A stretch of DNA of 60,206 nt, from assembly GCA_947371755.1 (NCBI GenBank), contig CANBQT010000013.1, forward strand, positions 1 through 60,206, read 5' to 3'. Made by a program: the position numbers and the translations under genes. Shown piece after piece: positions 1-8,415 of this stretch (its first letter is position 1; each line of letters opens with the position of its first letter). A model generated the notes under the pieces. The model saw nothing but the letters and a program-made list of their open reading frames with translations. It did not search any database and was not told the DNA's origin. The DNA is from Chitinophagaceae bacterium. Lineage in GTDB: Bacteria; Bacteroidota; Bacteroidia; Chitinophagales; Chitinophagaceae.

Positions 1-242
1 GTTGTTCTGCAACTTGCCACCAACTTAGGCATTGGACGTGGATCTTTTTCAGAACCCTTACTTACTTCAACTAAGCATGTACGGCATTTACCACCGCTTC
101 CTTCTAGTTTGCTATAATAACACATAGCAGGAGGAGCTACATCTCCACCGATTTTACGTGCAGCGTTCAGGATAGTAGTCCCAGCAGGCACTTCAATGGT
201 GATATTATCGATGGTAACTTTAAATAATGGTGTCTCTGACAT
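1..242 (-). CDS. nuoG: NADH-quinone oxidoreductase subunit G, N-terminal part (cut by left edge)
   Basis: The 80 codons visible begin MSETPLFKVTIDN and form a plant-type 2Fe-2S ferredoxin domain. Cys41, Cys53, Cys56 and Cys78 have the spacing of the N1b cluster ligands of complex I subunit G. The rest of the protein, with further Fe-S clusters, lies beyond the left edge. It follows nuoF with a 33-base spacer, in the usual nuoE-F-G order, so it is the last nuo gene visible. The spacer is a heptamer-periodic A/T repeat that ends just before this start codon. NuoG carries electrons from the NuoF flavin site along the peripheral arm. Confidence 0.93.
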   Translation of the reverse strand, partial: MSETPLFKVTIDNITIEVPAGTTILNAARKIGGDVAPPAMCYYSKLEGSGGKCRTCLVEVSKGSEKDPRPMPKLVASCRT

Positions 243-246
243 AATT

Positions 247-274
247 CAAAATTCAAAAGTCAAAATTCAAAAAC
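247..274. repeat. Heptamer-periodic A/T-tract array before nuoG
   Basis: Four consecutive 7-base units read CAAAATT, CAAAAGT, CAAAATT and CAAAAAC on the plus strand. On the coding (minus) strand they are T-rich and fill the spacer between the nuoF stop and the nuoG start. A similar array precedes nuoB at 4602-4623. Function unknown. Confidence 0.75.
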
Positions 275-275
275 A

Positions 276-1637
276 TTAAGCAGGAACATGAATTGGATCT
301 GCATAATGCGCTAATCCAAAGTTCCTGGTTTGAGCTTCAGCAGCATGAGTAACATGCCATTCAAACTCGTCTCTAAAATGACGGATCGCAGCAGCCACTG
401 GCCATGATGCGGCGTCACCTAAAGGACAAATGGTATTTCCTTCTATTTTACTCTGGATATCCCAAAGCAAATCGATATCACTGATTTTTCCTTCTCCTTT
501 TTCTAAACGTAATAATACTTTTTCCATCCAACCAGTTCCCTCTCTGCAGGGAGAGCACTGACCACAACTTTCGTGGCGGTAGAATCTTGCTAAGGAATAG
601 GTATTTCTTACCACGCACTGATCTTCATCTAATACAATAAAACCTCCAGATCCCATCATTGAACCAGTTGCAAATCCACCATCACTCAAACTTTCATAGT
701 TCATGTAACGAGTTTCTCCTTTTGCTGTTTTCAATAAAAGATTGGCAGGAAGAATTGGAACAGATGAACCACCCGGTATACAAGCCTTTAATCTTTTTCC
801 ATTAGGTATACCACCGCAATATTCATCGCTGTAAATAAATTCTTCCACTGAGATGGTCATATCAATTTCATAGACGCCTGGCTTATTAATATTACCACAT
901 GCAGAAATTAATTTCGTACCAGTTGATTTTCCAACACCAATCTTAGCATACTCCTCACCTCCTTCATTAATAATAGGAACTACAGCTGCTAATGTTTCAA
1001 CGTTATTTACAACGGTTGGTCTGCCCCAAGCTCCCTTGATAGCAGGAAATGGTGGCTTTATTCGTGGGTTACCACGTTTTCCTTCCAATGATTCAATCAA
1101 TGCCGTTTCTTCACCACAGATGTATGCACCCGCACCACGTTGTACATAAATCTCACAATCGAATCCTGTTCCTAAAATATTTTTCCCTAAAAATCCATTT
1201 GCTTTTGCTTCCTCAATGGCTTGTTCTAAAATATCTGGGATCCAGGCATATTCGCCGCGGATATAAATATATGTAGCATGACTTCCCAAAGCATAAGAAG
1301 CAACTATCAATCCTTCAATTAATAAATGTGGAATGAATTCCATCAAGTAACGATCCTTGAAAGTACCAGGTTCGCTTTCATCTGCATTACAAACCAGGTG
1401 ACGAGGAACGCCTTCCGGTTTTGCAATAAAGCTCCATTTCATACCAGCAGGGAATCCAGCGCCACCTCTTCCGCGAAGACCACTCTTTTTCACTTCTTCC
1501 ACAATTTCTTCCTGTGTCATTGTTTTGAGTGCCTTCTCCACGCTGCGATATCCCCCTTCACGACGATACACATCGAAATAGCGAATTCCTTCTACGTGTG
1601 CTTTTTCTAATAATAATTTTCTTCCCATTGTATTCAA
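276..1637 (-). CDS. nuoF: NADH-quinone oxidoreductase subunit F
   Basis: This 453-aa protein is the NADH- and FMN-binding subunit of complex I, acting at the tip of the cytoplasmic arm. The glycine-rich motif GRGGAGFPAG is at residues 56-65. A second nucleotide-binding stretch with GAGAYICGEETAL lies around 168-180. The N3 4Fe-4S cluster ligands are Cys358, Cys361 and Cys364 in SCGQCSPCREGT, plus Cys404 in NTICPLGDA. Length and motif order match the family. It is preceded by nuoE with a 41-base gap and followed by nuoG on the same strand. No motif is missing. Confidence 0.97.
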   Translation of the reverse strand: MNTMGRKLLLEKAHVEGIRYFDVYRREGGYRSVEKALKTMTQEEIVEEVKKSGLRGRGGAGFPAGMKWSFIAKPEGVPRHLVCNADESEPGTFKDRYLMEFIPHLLIEGLIVASYALGSHATYIYIRGEYAWIPDILEQAIEEAKANGFLGKNILGTGFDCEIYVQRGAGAYICGEETALIESLEGKRGNPRIKPPFPAIKGAWGRPTVVNNVETLAAVVPIINEGGEEYAKIGVGKSTGTKLISACGNINKPGVYEIDMTISVEEFIYSDEYCGGIPNGKRLKACIPGGSSVPILPANLLLKTAKGETRYMNYESLSDGGFATGSMMGSGGFIVLDEDQCVVRNTYSLARFYRHESCGQCSPCREGTGWMEKVLLRLEKGEGKISDIDLLWDIQSKIEGNTICPLGDAASWPVAAAIRHFRDEFEWHVTHAAEAQTRNFGLAHYADPIHVPA

Positions 1638-1678
1638 TTGCGAAGGCTTTCGCCAATCGTTGATTTAAATATTTGTTC

Positions 1679-2194
1679 CTAATTATTTGCAGCTGCAGCA
1701 GCTCTGCATTCTGCAATAATGGCGTCCACTTTTTCTTTGGTTAAATGTTCTCTGTAATGCTTACCCAACTGCATCATAGGAGCATAACCACAAGCGCCTA
1801 AGCACTCAGCGGTTTTTAAAGTAAATAATCCATCAGCAGTAGTTTCACCAGGCTTTATCCCTAAAGATTGTGTGATATACGCAATGATATGATCACTTCC
1901 GTTTAACATGCATGGACCAGTTTGACAAACTTCAAAAACATATTTACCAACTGGCTTGGTATTATACATGCTATAGAATGTAGCTACTTCGTATACTTCA
2001 ATTGGCTCAATCTGTAATAGAGAAGCCACATAATCCATCGTTTCTGCACTCAGCCAACCGCCGAAATTATCTTGAGCTAAATGCAATAAAGGCAATAGTG
2101 CACTCTTCTGCTTCCCTTCCGGATAGCGAGCAATGATCTCTTTCACCTTCGCCAGTTTTTCTTCTGAAAATTGTACCATATCAATCATTTTCAA
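1679..2194 (-). CDS. nuoE: NADH-quinone oxidoreductase subunit E
   Basis: The 171-aa product is the thioredoxin-fold 2Fe-2S subunit that partners NuoF in the NADH dehydrogenase module. The N1a cluster ligands are Cys90 and Cys95 (CQTGPC) and Cys131 and Cys135 (CLGAC), the standard spacing. The tract with ATFYSMYNTKPVG near residues 71-83 is typical of NuoE. The start codon lies only 13 bases after the nuoD stop, so the two are probably translated from one message. An internal Met at residue 3 or 6 is an alternative start. Confidence 0.96.
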   Translation of the reverse strand: MKMIDMVQFSEEKLAKVKEIIARYPEGKQKSALLPLLHLAQDNFGGWLSAETMDYVASLLQIEPIEVYEVATFYSMYNTKPVGKYVFEVCQTGPCMLNGSDHIIAYITQSLGIKPGETTADGLFTLKTAECLGACGYAPMMQLGKHYREHLTKEKVDAIIAECRAAAAANN

Positions 2195-2207
2195 TAATTC
2201 AATTCTA

Positions 2208-3446
2208 TTATGCGTCTAATTCCCCAGCGATTAAATTCAAACTACTCATTACAACAATTGCATCACTCAACATTCCTCCCACTACCATTTCAGGGTAAGC
2301 CTGATAATAGATAAAGGATGGTCTGCGGAAATGCAAACGGAATGGTGTTCTGCCGCCATCGCTGATTAAATAAAATCCTAACTCTCCATTTCCACCTTCT
2401 ACTGAATGATACACTTCTCCTTTTGGCATATCCACTTCACCCATCACTATTTTAAAGTGCCAGATCAAAGCTTCCATTTTAGTATATACATCTTCTTTCT
2501 TCGGCAAATAATATGCGGGAACGTCTGCATGAAACACTTCTGCTTCTGCACCTTTAAATTCTTGTACTTTTTGATAAGCTTGATTAATGATGCTCAAACT
2601 TTGCCACATTTCTTCGTTACGCACTAAGAATCGATCATAACTATCACCAGTAGTTCCAACCGGAACTTTAAAATCAAAATCTTCGTAACTACTGTAAGGA
2701 CTATGCACGCGTACATCATAGTCAACCCCAGCTGCACGTAAATTCGGACCAGTAAAGCCATAATTCAAGGCACGGGCAGCACTGATAGGACCTGTTCCTT
2801 TAGTACGTTCCATAAATATTCTGTTGCGCGTAAATAGGTTTTCTAATTCGCGTAAAGCCGCAGGATATTCTTTTAAGAATTTTTCGAGTTTCTCAAACGC
2901 TGTATTTGTGAAATTCCTTTCAAAGCCGCCAATACGCCCAATATTAGTAGTAAGACGGGACCCACATATTTCTTCATATATCTCGTAAATTAATTCGCGG
3001 TATTGCATGATGTACATGAAACCAGTATAGGCACCAGTATCTACACCCATGATGGAATTACAGATCAGGTGATCAGAAATTCTAGATAATTCCATGATGA
3101 TGATACGCAGATAATCAACACGCTTGGGAGTTTGCACACCCAATAATTTTTCGCAGGTCAGATGCCAACCCATATTATTAATGGGGCTACTACAATAATT
3201 CAATCGGTCTGTTAGTGTAGTGATCTGATATAAAGGTCTGCGTTCTGCTAGTTTTTCAAAGGCTCGGTGAATATATCCTACTGTTTGTTCAGTAGAAATG
3301 ATCTGCTCCCCATCGAGTTCCATAATGTTCTGAAATACACCATGTGTTGCAGGGTGTGTAGGACCTACGTTTAAAGTAGTGGTCTGCTTTTCTATAGAAC
3401 CTTCTGGTAATTTAATATGGTGTTGATGATGTTCTGTCATATCCAA
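2208..3446 (-). CDS. nuoD: NADH-quinone oxidoreductase subunit D
   Basis: The 412-aa protein is the 49-kDa-type subunit that forms the quinone-binding cavity together with NuoB. The N-terminal signature LNVGPTHPATHGVF (about residues 26-39) carries the conserved His residues near the quinone head group. The sequence continues with GYIHRAFEKL and NRIFMERTKG as in the family. The gene is separate from nuoC, unlike the fused nuoCD of enterobacteria. The ORF opens with a His-rich stretch (MTEHHQHHIK), so start placement within the first few residues is uncertain. It lies between nuoC and nuoE. Confidence 0.96.
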   Translation of the reverse strand: MDMTEHHQHHIKLPEGSIEKQTTTLNVGPTHPATHGVFQNIMELDGEQIISTEQTVGYIHRAFEKLAERRPLYQITTLTDRLNYCSSPINNMGWHLTCEKLLGVQTPKRVDYLRIIIMELSRISDHLICNSIMGVDTGAYTGFMYIMQYRELIYEIYEEICGSRLTTNIGRIGGFERNFTNTAFEKLEKFLKEYPAALRELENLFTRNRIFMERTKGTGPISAARALNYGFTGPNLRAAGVDYDVRVHSPYSSYEDFDFKVPVGTTGDSYDRFLVRNEEMWQSLSIINQAYQKVQEFKGAEAEVFHADVPAYYLPKKEDVYTKMEALIWHFKIVMGEVDMPKGEVYHSVEGGNGELGFYLISDGGRTPFRLHFRRPSFIYYQAYPEMVVGGMLSDAIVVMSSLNLIAGELDA

Positions 3447-3485
3447 ACCCCGGGGGGCTTATTTATTTTAATTAATCAGCTTTTA

Positions 3486-3992
3486 TTACCCTCTACCAAA
3501 CATTTGATCGTCTTTATCGATACGGGTTTGGTCTTCCAATGGATATTCTTTTCTTAATGGGAAATAGTCCATCTCATCCACATTTAAAATGCGCTTTAAA
3601 TTTTCGTGCCCAACAAAGTTTATCCCGAAAAAATCGTAAGTCTCTCTTTCCATCCAATTGGCAGAAGAAAATAATTTACTTGCAGTAAAAATGTCTGGAG
3701 TTGCAATATCAGTATACACCGTTAAACGGATCCTTACATTTTCTTTCAAGTTATGTAAGTGGTATACAACAGCCAGTTCACGTCCAGGTTTGTCTGGATA
3801 ATTAACCGCAGTTAAATCAGTCAGGAATTGAAAATCCAAATCCGCTTCGTCGTATAAAAATTGTAAAACTTTCAGATTCTGATCCTTAGCAGCTTCAAAG
3901 CTGAGCATCCCATAAGGAGATTCAAAATTGGAAACAAGGTCCCCAAATTTTTCTGTTAGTCTTAATTGAATATGTTCTTGTGTTAATGCCAT
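3486..3992 (-). CDS. nuoC: NADH-quinone oxidoreductase subunit C
   Basis: This 168-aa protein is the 30-kDa-type structural subunit of the peripheral arm, which binds NuoD. The family signature is seen in SSANWMERETYDFFGINFVGHENLKRIL, here around residues 108-135, followed by the typical PLRKEYPLED. It ends with DQMFGRG. The length fits a stand-alone NuoC. It starts 10 bases after the nuoB stop and precedes nuoD, the standard order. Confidence 0.95.
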   Translation of the reverse strand: MALTQEHIQLRLTEKFGDLVSNFESPYGMLSFEAAKDQNLKVLQFLYDEADLDFQFLTDLTAVNYPDKPGRELAVVYHLHNLKENVRIRLTVYTDIATPDIFTASKLFSSANWMERETYDFFGINFVGHENLKRILNVDEMDYFPLRKEYPLEDQTRIDKDDQMFGRG

Positions 3993-4002
3993 TTCGATTG
4001 TA

Positions 4003-4593
4003 TTATTCTATTCCGTAACTATTCATCAATGCTTTGTATTGCTCACTGTTTCTTCTTCTGATGCTTTCCTGACCAACCAGATCCTGAATTTTCATGAATC
4101 CGTCGAGAACAGCTTCAGGTCTTGGAGGGCACCCAGGAATATAAACATCCACAGGAATAACTTGATCTATACCTTGTAAAACACTATAGGTATCGAAAAT
4201 GCCACCACTACTGGCGCAGGCACCCATCGCAATAACCCATCTGGGCTCTGCCATTTGCAGGTAAACCTGGCGAACAACTGGCCCCATTTTTTTGGAGATG
4301 GTGCCCATTACCATTAACAGGTCGCACTGACGAGGAGAAAAACCAACTCTCTCAGCACCGAATCGTGCAAGATCATAGTGAGAAGCCATCGTAGCCATGA
4401 ATTCGATACCACAACATGAGGTAGCAAAAGGCAGTGGCCACAAGCTGTTTTTTCTTGCTAAACCAACCACATCACTTAATCGAGTAGAAAAGAATCCTTC
4501 ACCGGCATATCCTTCGGGTGCTTCTGCAACAGAGATGGCATCCGAAATTTTAGACTCAGTGGGGTGAATATTAAATCTTACCGGACGAGACAT
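4003..4593 (-). CDS. nuoB: NADH-quinone oxidoreductase subunit B
   Basis: The 196-aa protein carries the terminal 4Fe-4S cluster N2, which reduces quinone. The four ligands are visible: adjacent Cys60-Cys61 in TSCCGIEFMA, Cys126 in GACASSGG and Cys155 in YIPGCPPRPE. It has a roughly 40-residue N-terminal extension before the conserved core, which I regard as normal variation. A 103-base spacer separates it from nuoA, longer than elsewhere in the operon, and contains a T-rich heptamer array directly before this start codon. Confidence 0.96.
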   Translation of the reverse strand: MSRPVRFNIHPTESKISDAISVAEAPEGYAGEGFFSTRLSDVVGLARKNSLWPLPFATSCCGIEFMATMASHYDLARFGAERVGFSPRQCDLLMVMGTISKKMGPVVRQVYLQMAEPRWVIAMGACASSGGIFDTYSVLQGIDQVIPVDVYIPGCPPRPEAVLDGFMKIQDLVGQESIRRRNSEQYKALMNSYGIE

Positions 4594-4601
4594 ATATAAT
4601 A

Positions 4602-4623
4602 CAAAATTAAAAATTCAAAAATT
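4602..4623. repeat. Heptamer-periodic A/T-tract array before nuoB
   Basis: Plus-strand units CAAAATT, AAAAATT and CAAAAATT (7, 7 and 8 bases) are followed by AAAAG. On the coding strand they are T-rich and end a few bases before the nuoB start. This resembles the array before nuoG at 247-274. Confidence 0.65.
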
Positions 4624-4696
4624 AAAAGAACATCAGTTTAATAACCTCCAAAACTCACATAAGTTCATTTTGAAGCACTACTAATTAAAACAACCC

Positions 4697-5098
4697 TTAG
4701 TCCTCCCATTTCAAAGCCCCTTTCTTGAGGATGTAAACAAATCCCACCAAGAAAAATCCTACAAACATGAGCAAGGCGCTAAAACCTGCCCAACCCAATT
4801 CCCTGAAATTAACAGCATAGGGATAGAAAAAAATGACTTCCACATCGAATAACACAAATAGGATCGCCACCAAGAAATACTTGATCGCCATTGGTTGACG
4901 TGCATTTCCGTGTGATTCGATTCCACTGGTAAAATTTTCGAGCTTATCGTTTGTTTTCCTTTTAGGACCCACCCAGGCTGAAAGACCAATCATAGCAGAC
5001 ACAAAACCGGCTGCAAAGATCAATTGGATCCCAATGGGGAGGTATTTTGCTGCAGAATTTGATTCGTTAACATCCAATAAAAATGAAATCCAACTCAT
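4697..5098 (-). CDS. nuoA: NADH-quinone oxidoreductase subunit A
   Basis: This 133-aa membrane protein has three hydrophobic helices (about residues 20-42, 73-92 and 98-122). It contains the NuoA signature FDVEVIFFYPYAVNF, with the conserved acidic residues of the second helix. NuoA sits at the joint of the membrane and peripheral arms near the quinone site. As the first gene of the operon it follows a -7 box at 5119-5126 that leaves a leader of about 17 bases. The preceding transcription unit is closed by a strong hairpin at 5143-5180. Confidence 0.95.
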   Translation of the reverse strand: MSWISFLLDVNESNSAAKYLPIGIQLIFAAGFVSAMIGLSAWVGPKRKTNDKLENFTSGIESHGNARQPMAIKYFLVAILFVLFDVEVIFFYPYAVNFRELGWAGFSALLMFVGFFLVGFVYILKKGALKWED

Positions 5099-5118
5099 GA
5101 GTAGCGTTTAAAGTGCTG

Positions 5119-5126
5119 CAAAAATA
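5119..5126 (-). promoter_or_regulatory. Bacteroidota -7 box of the nuo operon
   Basis: The minus strand reads TATTTTTG, a full match to TAnnTTTG, 20 bases before the nuoA start codon and just past the terminator of the preceding unit. No clear TTG is seen at -33, so this is a half-supported promoter. Confidence 0.5.
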
Positions 5127-5142
5127 AGCCTGTATGAGATAT

Positions 5143-5180
5143 AAAAGAAAAACTCCCCAAAATAGGGGAGCTTTTCTTTT
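5143..5180 (-). terminator. Rho-independent terminator after the TPR gene
   Basis: The arms at 5143-5158 and 5165-5180 pair at 15 of 16 positions around a 6-base loop. The core is CTCCCC/GGGGAG, flanked by A-rich and T-rich arms that supply a U tract. It lies between the TPR gene stop and the nuo promoter, so it separates the two units. Confidence 0.85.
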
Positions 5181-5229
5181 ATAATTCTTAGAAATAAGAC
5201 CGAAATAATATTATTTAAGTCGTTTCTCA

Positions 5230-7008
5230 TTATTTCTTACCCTGAGGTTTGGTATAATAGTCGATGTTTTTCTGAAGTTCGGCCTTTACACCCACCGCAA
5301 ATTTGTTATTATCATCTGCCGGATCAGGATATTTTTGTAACATACTATCGGTTACTAATAAACCTTTTTGACATAAGTCAAGGAACTGATCAACTACAGG
5401 CGTTCTGGTACCATCACTCTTTACTTTAAAGTCTGGGCTCTTTTTAAGGGTATTAGTTTTGCTGATATAATAGAGAATACTGTAATATTCATTCAAGAAA
5501 ATATCTTTTTTGAACTTTTCTTTATTTACAACAGTATAAACTGAATCTAAATATTGCAAATATTGTATTCCAGAACCAGAGGTAGTATCAGGATCGGATG
5601 CAATAGAGGCTTTTCTAAAGAAACTATAAGGTTGTGGCTTATCAGGATAAGCAGCCATATACTTTTTAGCTAATTCAATAGTTTGAGGAATATCTTTTGC
5701 ATTTAAAGCTGCACTTGTAAGGCGATAATAATCACCTTCTCCCATTGCTCCTTTAGCTTCAACTACTTTTCTCATCCAAAACAATTGCTCTTTGTACATT
5801 TTCGCCTTACCATAGATATCAGCAGCCTGATTCATATAGTTCAACTTATTTACACGAGAAGTATCATTTCCAATTGCTTGTTCTAAATACCCAACAGCTT
5901 GTGTTTCATTACCTGGAAACTTAGACAATAGTTTTACAGCCAAGTCATAATCAGGTGATTGGATATCCAATTTTGCATTAAAAAATTTCACCACATTATC
6001 TTTTGCTTTTACAGAGTCGCCTAAACGATCGTAGTTGTAAGCATATAATAAACTCAAACGAGGAACTGCAGCTAGTCCAGCTGAAGCTTCAATTTCTTTT
6101 GCTTTTGCTAAGGACTCTGAATATTTACCAGCACGGAACAAATATTCTGAGTAAAAGAAATCATTGACAGGATCCTTATCTGCATATTTCAAAAAGTCAT
6201 CTAAATAACCTTTTGCTTTTGTAACATCTCTGTTGGCATAATAATTAAACAATTCTAAGTAAGGTGCAGGAAATGCAGGTTCAGCCTGAATGGCACCATT
6301 AAAAAATAGTTCTAAAGATTCTTTGTTATTCTGACTTTGATAGATCTTACCTGTGCGCCATTTTGCTCTGCCGCTCTTGGTATCACGAAGGTCAGCTTCT
6401 TGAAAAGCTTTAACAGCTTCTCCACCATTTTCGCCACCTAATTTCAAATAACAAACTCCCATATTATAATAAATATCAGAGCTATTCAAATCGATAGTTG
6501 CAGCTTGCTTTAATTTTTCAATACCATATAAAGGATCTCCCAAGGTAGAGCTACCTAAAGAGTTGGCAAAACCGATGGCATTTAAAATAGTAGCACTTGG
6601 CTTGCCTTTGTTCCTACCTTTCGTTTCGGTGGTGGCGGTAATTGCTTGCTCAAACTTTTGCTTAGCCGCATTTACATTATTACCATCCAGGATATCCAAT
6701 GTACCCTGACCAACCCAAATCAATGGATCATTTACACCGTCTTGCAATGCTTTTTGATACAATGCTCTTGCAGCTGCAACACCGTCTTTCGACAATACTT
6801 CTCTATTTTTAGCTACATCAGCGATACCTAGCCAATATATTGCTTGAGGATCTTTTGGATTCGCATCATAGGCTTTTTGCAAACTAGCCTTTGCACTATT
6901 GTTTTTATACACGTACTGTAACAATTTGACACCTTCTTGAACTGACTGTGCCATTACACACTGAACTAAAAACAGTGCTGTTAACATCATCGATACGATC
7001 TTCTTCAT
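5230..7008 (-). CDS. Exported tetratricopeptide-repeat protein
   Basis: The 592-aa protein starts with a signal peptide (MKKIVSMMLTALFLVQCVMAQ). Most of the rest is a chain of TPR-like helical pairs, for example around residues 55-90, 165-215 (DIYYNMGVCYLKLGGENGG), 245-275 and 385-440. TPR arrays are protein-binding scaffolds, here probably periplasmic. It is the last gene of an operon, 24 bases after a PstS-like lipoprotein, and is closed by the hairpin at 5143-5180. In other Bacteroidota, as I recall, such TPR proteins often sit beside TonB/ExbBD and PstS-like genes. No ExbBD genes are seen here. The exact function is unknown. Confidence 0.8.
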   Translation of the reverse strand: MKKIVSMMLTALFLVQCVMAQSVQEGVKLLQYVYKNNSAKASLQKAYDANPKDPQAIYWLGIADVAKNREVLSKDGVAAARALYQKALQDGVNDPLIWVGQGTLDILDGNNVNAAKQKFEQAITATTETKGRNKGKPSATILNAIGFANSLGSSTLGDPLYGIEKLKQAATIDLNSSDIYYNMGVCYLKLGGENGGEAVKAFQEADLRDTKSGRAKWRTGKIYQSQNNKESLELFFNGAIQAEPAFPAPYLELFNYYANRDVTKAKGYLDDFLKYADKDPVNDFFYSEYLFRAGKYSESLAKAKEIEASAGLAAVPRLSLLYAYNYDRLGDSVKAKDNVVKFFNAKLDIQSPDYDLAVKLLSKFPGNETQAVGYLEQAIGNDTSRVNKLNYMNQAADIYGKAKMYKEQLFWMRKVVEAKGAMGEGDYYRLTSAALNAKDIPQTIELAKKYMAAYPDKPQPYSFFRKASIASDPDTTSGSGIQYLQYLDSVYTVVNKEKFKKDIFLNEYYSILYYISKTNTLKKSPDFKVKSDGTRTPVVDQFLDLCQKGLLVTDSMLQKYPDPADDNNKFAVGVKAELQKNIDYYTKPQGKK

Positions 7009-7032
7009 TGGTCGAAATTTATAATTGTTGCT

Positions 7033-7962
7033 TTAATCTGACTCTTTTATTTTTCCTGACCTAACCTTAAAATTCATTTTAGCAGGTACCAGGAGTGCTC
7101 TTTTAAAAATAAGTTGTCCTCTTTCGAGACTCATGAAATTCATAAAACCTGTTCCAAGGCCAGCTGAATTTTCTTTTAAAATATAATACATTGGTCTTGG
7201 CAATGGATACTGTGCGTATGAAATAGTAGCCTGTGAAGGCTTTGCGAAAAATCCTTTTTCTACACACCGAACGCATTCCACCAATGCCAATCGTATTTTT
7301 TTCAAGTTCGCTTGTTGTTTGGGATCGTAACTGTCTCCCACCCAACTCAACCCCACAAAACCTACCACATTCTCATTCTTAGAAACAATATCAACTACAT
7401 CCTCACTATTCTTAGAGGCAACCACATTAGCCCCAAACGCTGCACCCCTTAAAACAGAATCTTTCAAGAAGCGAACGGTACTGGTGGCATTTTTACCATC
7501 CATTACCGCAATCTTTTTGCTTTTTCCGCTCAGAATATCCTTTAAATCATTCATTGTAAAAACACTGTCTGCAGAAGCCTGATTAACAATCACGGCAACA
7601 GCATCATATGCAAGAACAGCAAATTGTGGTCGGTAACCTAAACTTGATTCAAAGATCGAAGATTCTTGTTTTGATAGTCCCCTTGCAATTAAGATCATTC
7701 TGGTACTATCGTTCTGTAAGTCTTTTAAGCATTCTACTTCAGGCTTATAGCTTACAATGATCTTAGTATCAGGAAAAGAAGAGTGATGCACTTTTATCTG
7801 TTCTTCAATAACTGGCTTAAAACTCTCATCAACACTTATTCGGATAGTTCCTTTATTAGGTGTATCTGTTTCGTCTTTTACCCCTCCTTCCTTACCCTTA
7901 CAGGCCGCAAAGAAAAGCAAAACAGCTAAAATCAAAAAACTATGTTTCATCCTTTCCTTCAT
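7033..7962 (-). CDS. PstS-like substrate-binding lipoprotein
   Basis: The start is taken at ATG 7962, giving 309 aa. A GTG at 7965 abuts the upstream stop and is less likely. A lipobox FFAAC places the acylated Cys at residue 21. The body resembles phosphate-binding PstS proteins (periplasmic binding fold, with FAVLAYDAVAVIVN and MNDLKDILSGK around 114-146). No pstCAB genes are nearby, so a role in phosphate uptake is not shown. Cys78 and a CVRC pair at 230-233 are unusual for the family and could form disulfides or bind metal (inference). It is in an operon with a small membrane protein and a TPR protein. Confidence 0.75.
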   Translation of the reverse strand: MKERMKHSFLILAVLLFFAACKGKEGGVKDETDTPNKGTIRISVDESFKPVIEEQIKVHHSSFPDTKIIVSYKPEVECLKDLQNDSTRMILIARGLSKQESSIFESSLGYRPQFAVLAYDAVAVIVNQASADSVFTMNDLKDILSGKSKKIAVMDGKNATSTVRFLKDSVLRGAAFGANVVASKNSEDVVDIVSKNENVVGFVGLSWVGDSYDPKQQANLKKIRLALVECVRCVEKGFFAKPSQATISYAQYPLPRPMYYILKENSAGLGTGFMNFMSLERGQLIFKRALLVPAKMNFKVRSGKIKESD

Positions 7963-7964
7963 CA

Positions 7965-8198
7965 CTAATAATCTCTCTTTATTCCCCTATACAATCTAAA
8001 TCCACCATACAAAACACAGATTCCTCCAAAGAGATATCGAAATGTGTCGTCAACTTCCATGATCTGCTGAATTTTTAACTTCTCGGCAAATATCATCACA
8101 ACCGCCATTCCTAAAATCAACAGTGCCATTACTAGATCATAACTCATGCGCATGATCGTATAACTTTTCTGTTGTCTATCTCTAAAACTCTCTTGCAT
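7965..8198 (-). CDS. Small two-helix membrane protein
   Basis: This 77-aa protein has a charged N-terminus followed by two hydrophobic segments (about residues 19-38 and 53-70) and ends with the basic tail YRGIKRDY. I do not recognise a family. It begins the operon with the PstS-like lipoprotein and TPR genes. Its TAG stop overlaps the GTG codon just before the next ATG, a coupling typical of cotranslated genes, and this is the main support for its being real. No TAnnTTTG box is seen upstream. Confidence 0.6.
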   Translation of the reverse strand: MQESFRDRQQKSYTIMRMSYDLVMALLILGMAVVMIFAEKLKIQQIMEVDDTFRYLFGGICVLYGGFRLYRGIKRDY

Positions 8199-8341
8199 GT
8201 AGCTACCAATTGAACAGGGTGAGCAATTTAGTCAATAATTGCATTGCGTAATCCAAAAAAAGCCTGCAATTCAAAACAAAAACCTTGTTTTATACTTAGA
8301 TTCTAAAATTTATTAATTCCATAACTAAAAAACAATAAATA

Positions 8342-8359
8342 AACTAATAATCGTTAGTT
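8342..8359. promoter_or_regulatory. Perfect short inverted repeat (possible operator)
   Basis: AACTAA at 8342-8347 and TTAGTT at 8354-8359 flank TAATCG, in the 217-base gap between divergent genes (small membrane protein and LMW-PTP). Its size and place fit a dimeric regulator site, but AT-rich DNA gives such repeats by chance. Confidence 0.2.
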
Positions 8360-8415
8360 AAAACAACAGTATAGAACCTTTTAAATTACATCGCTATTTT
8401 TTATAATTTAAGCCC

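Noticed and set aside
8199..8415. Small RNA or riboswitch in the divergent gap before the phosphatase gene
   Set aside because: The gap has only a short AACTAA/TTAGTT repeat and an A-rich weak hairpin near 8273-8291; nothing resembles a known riboswitch.
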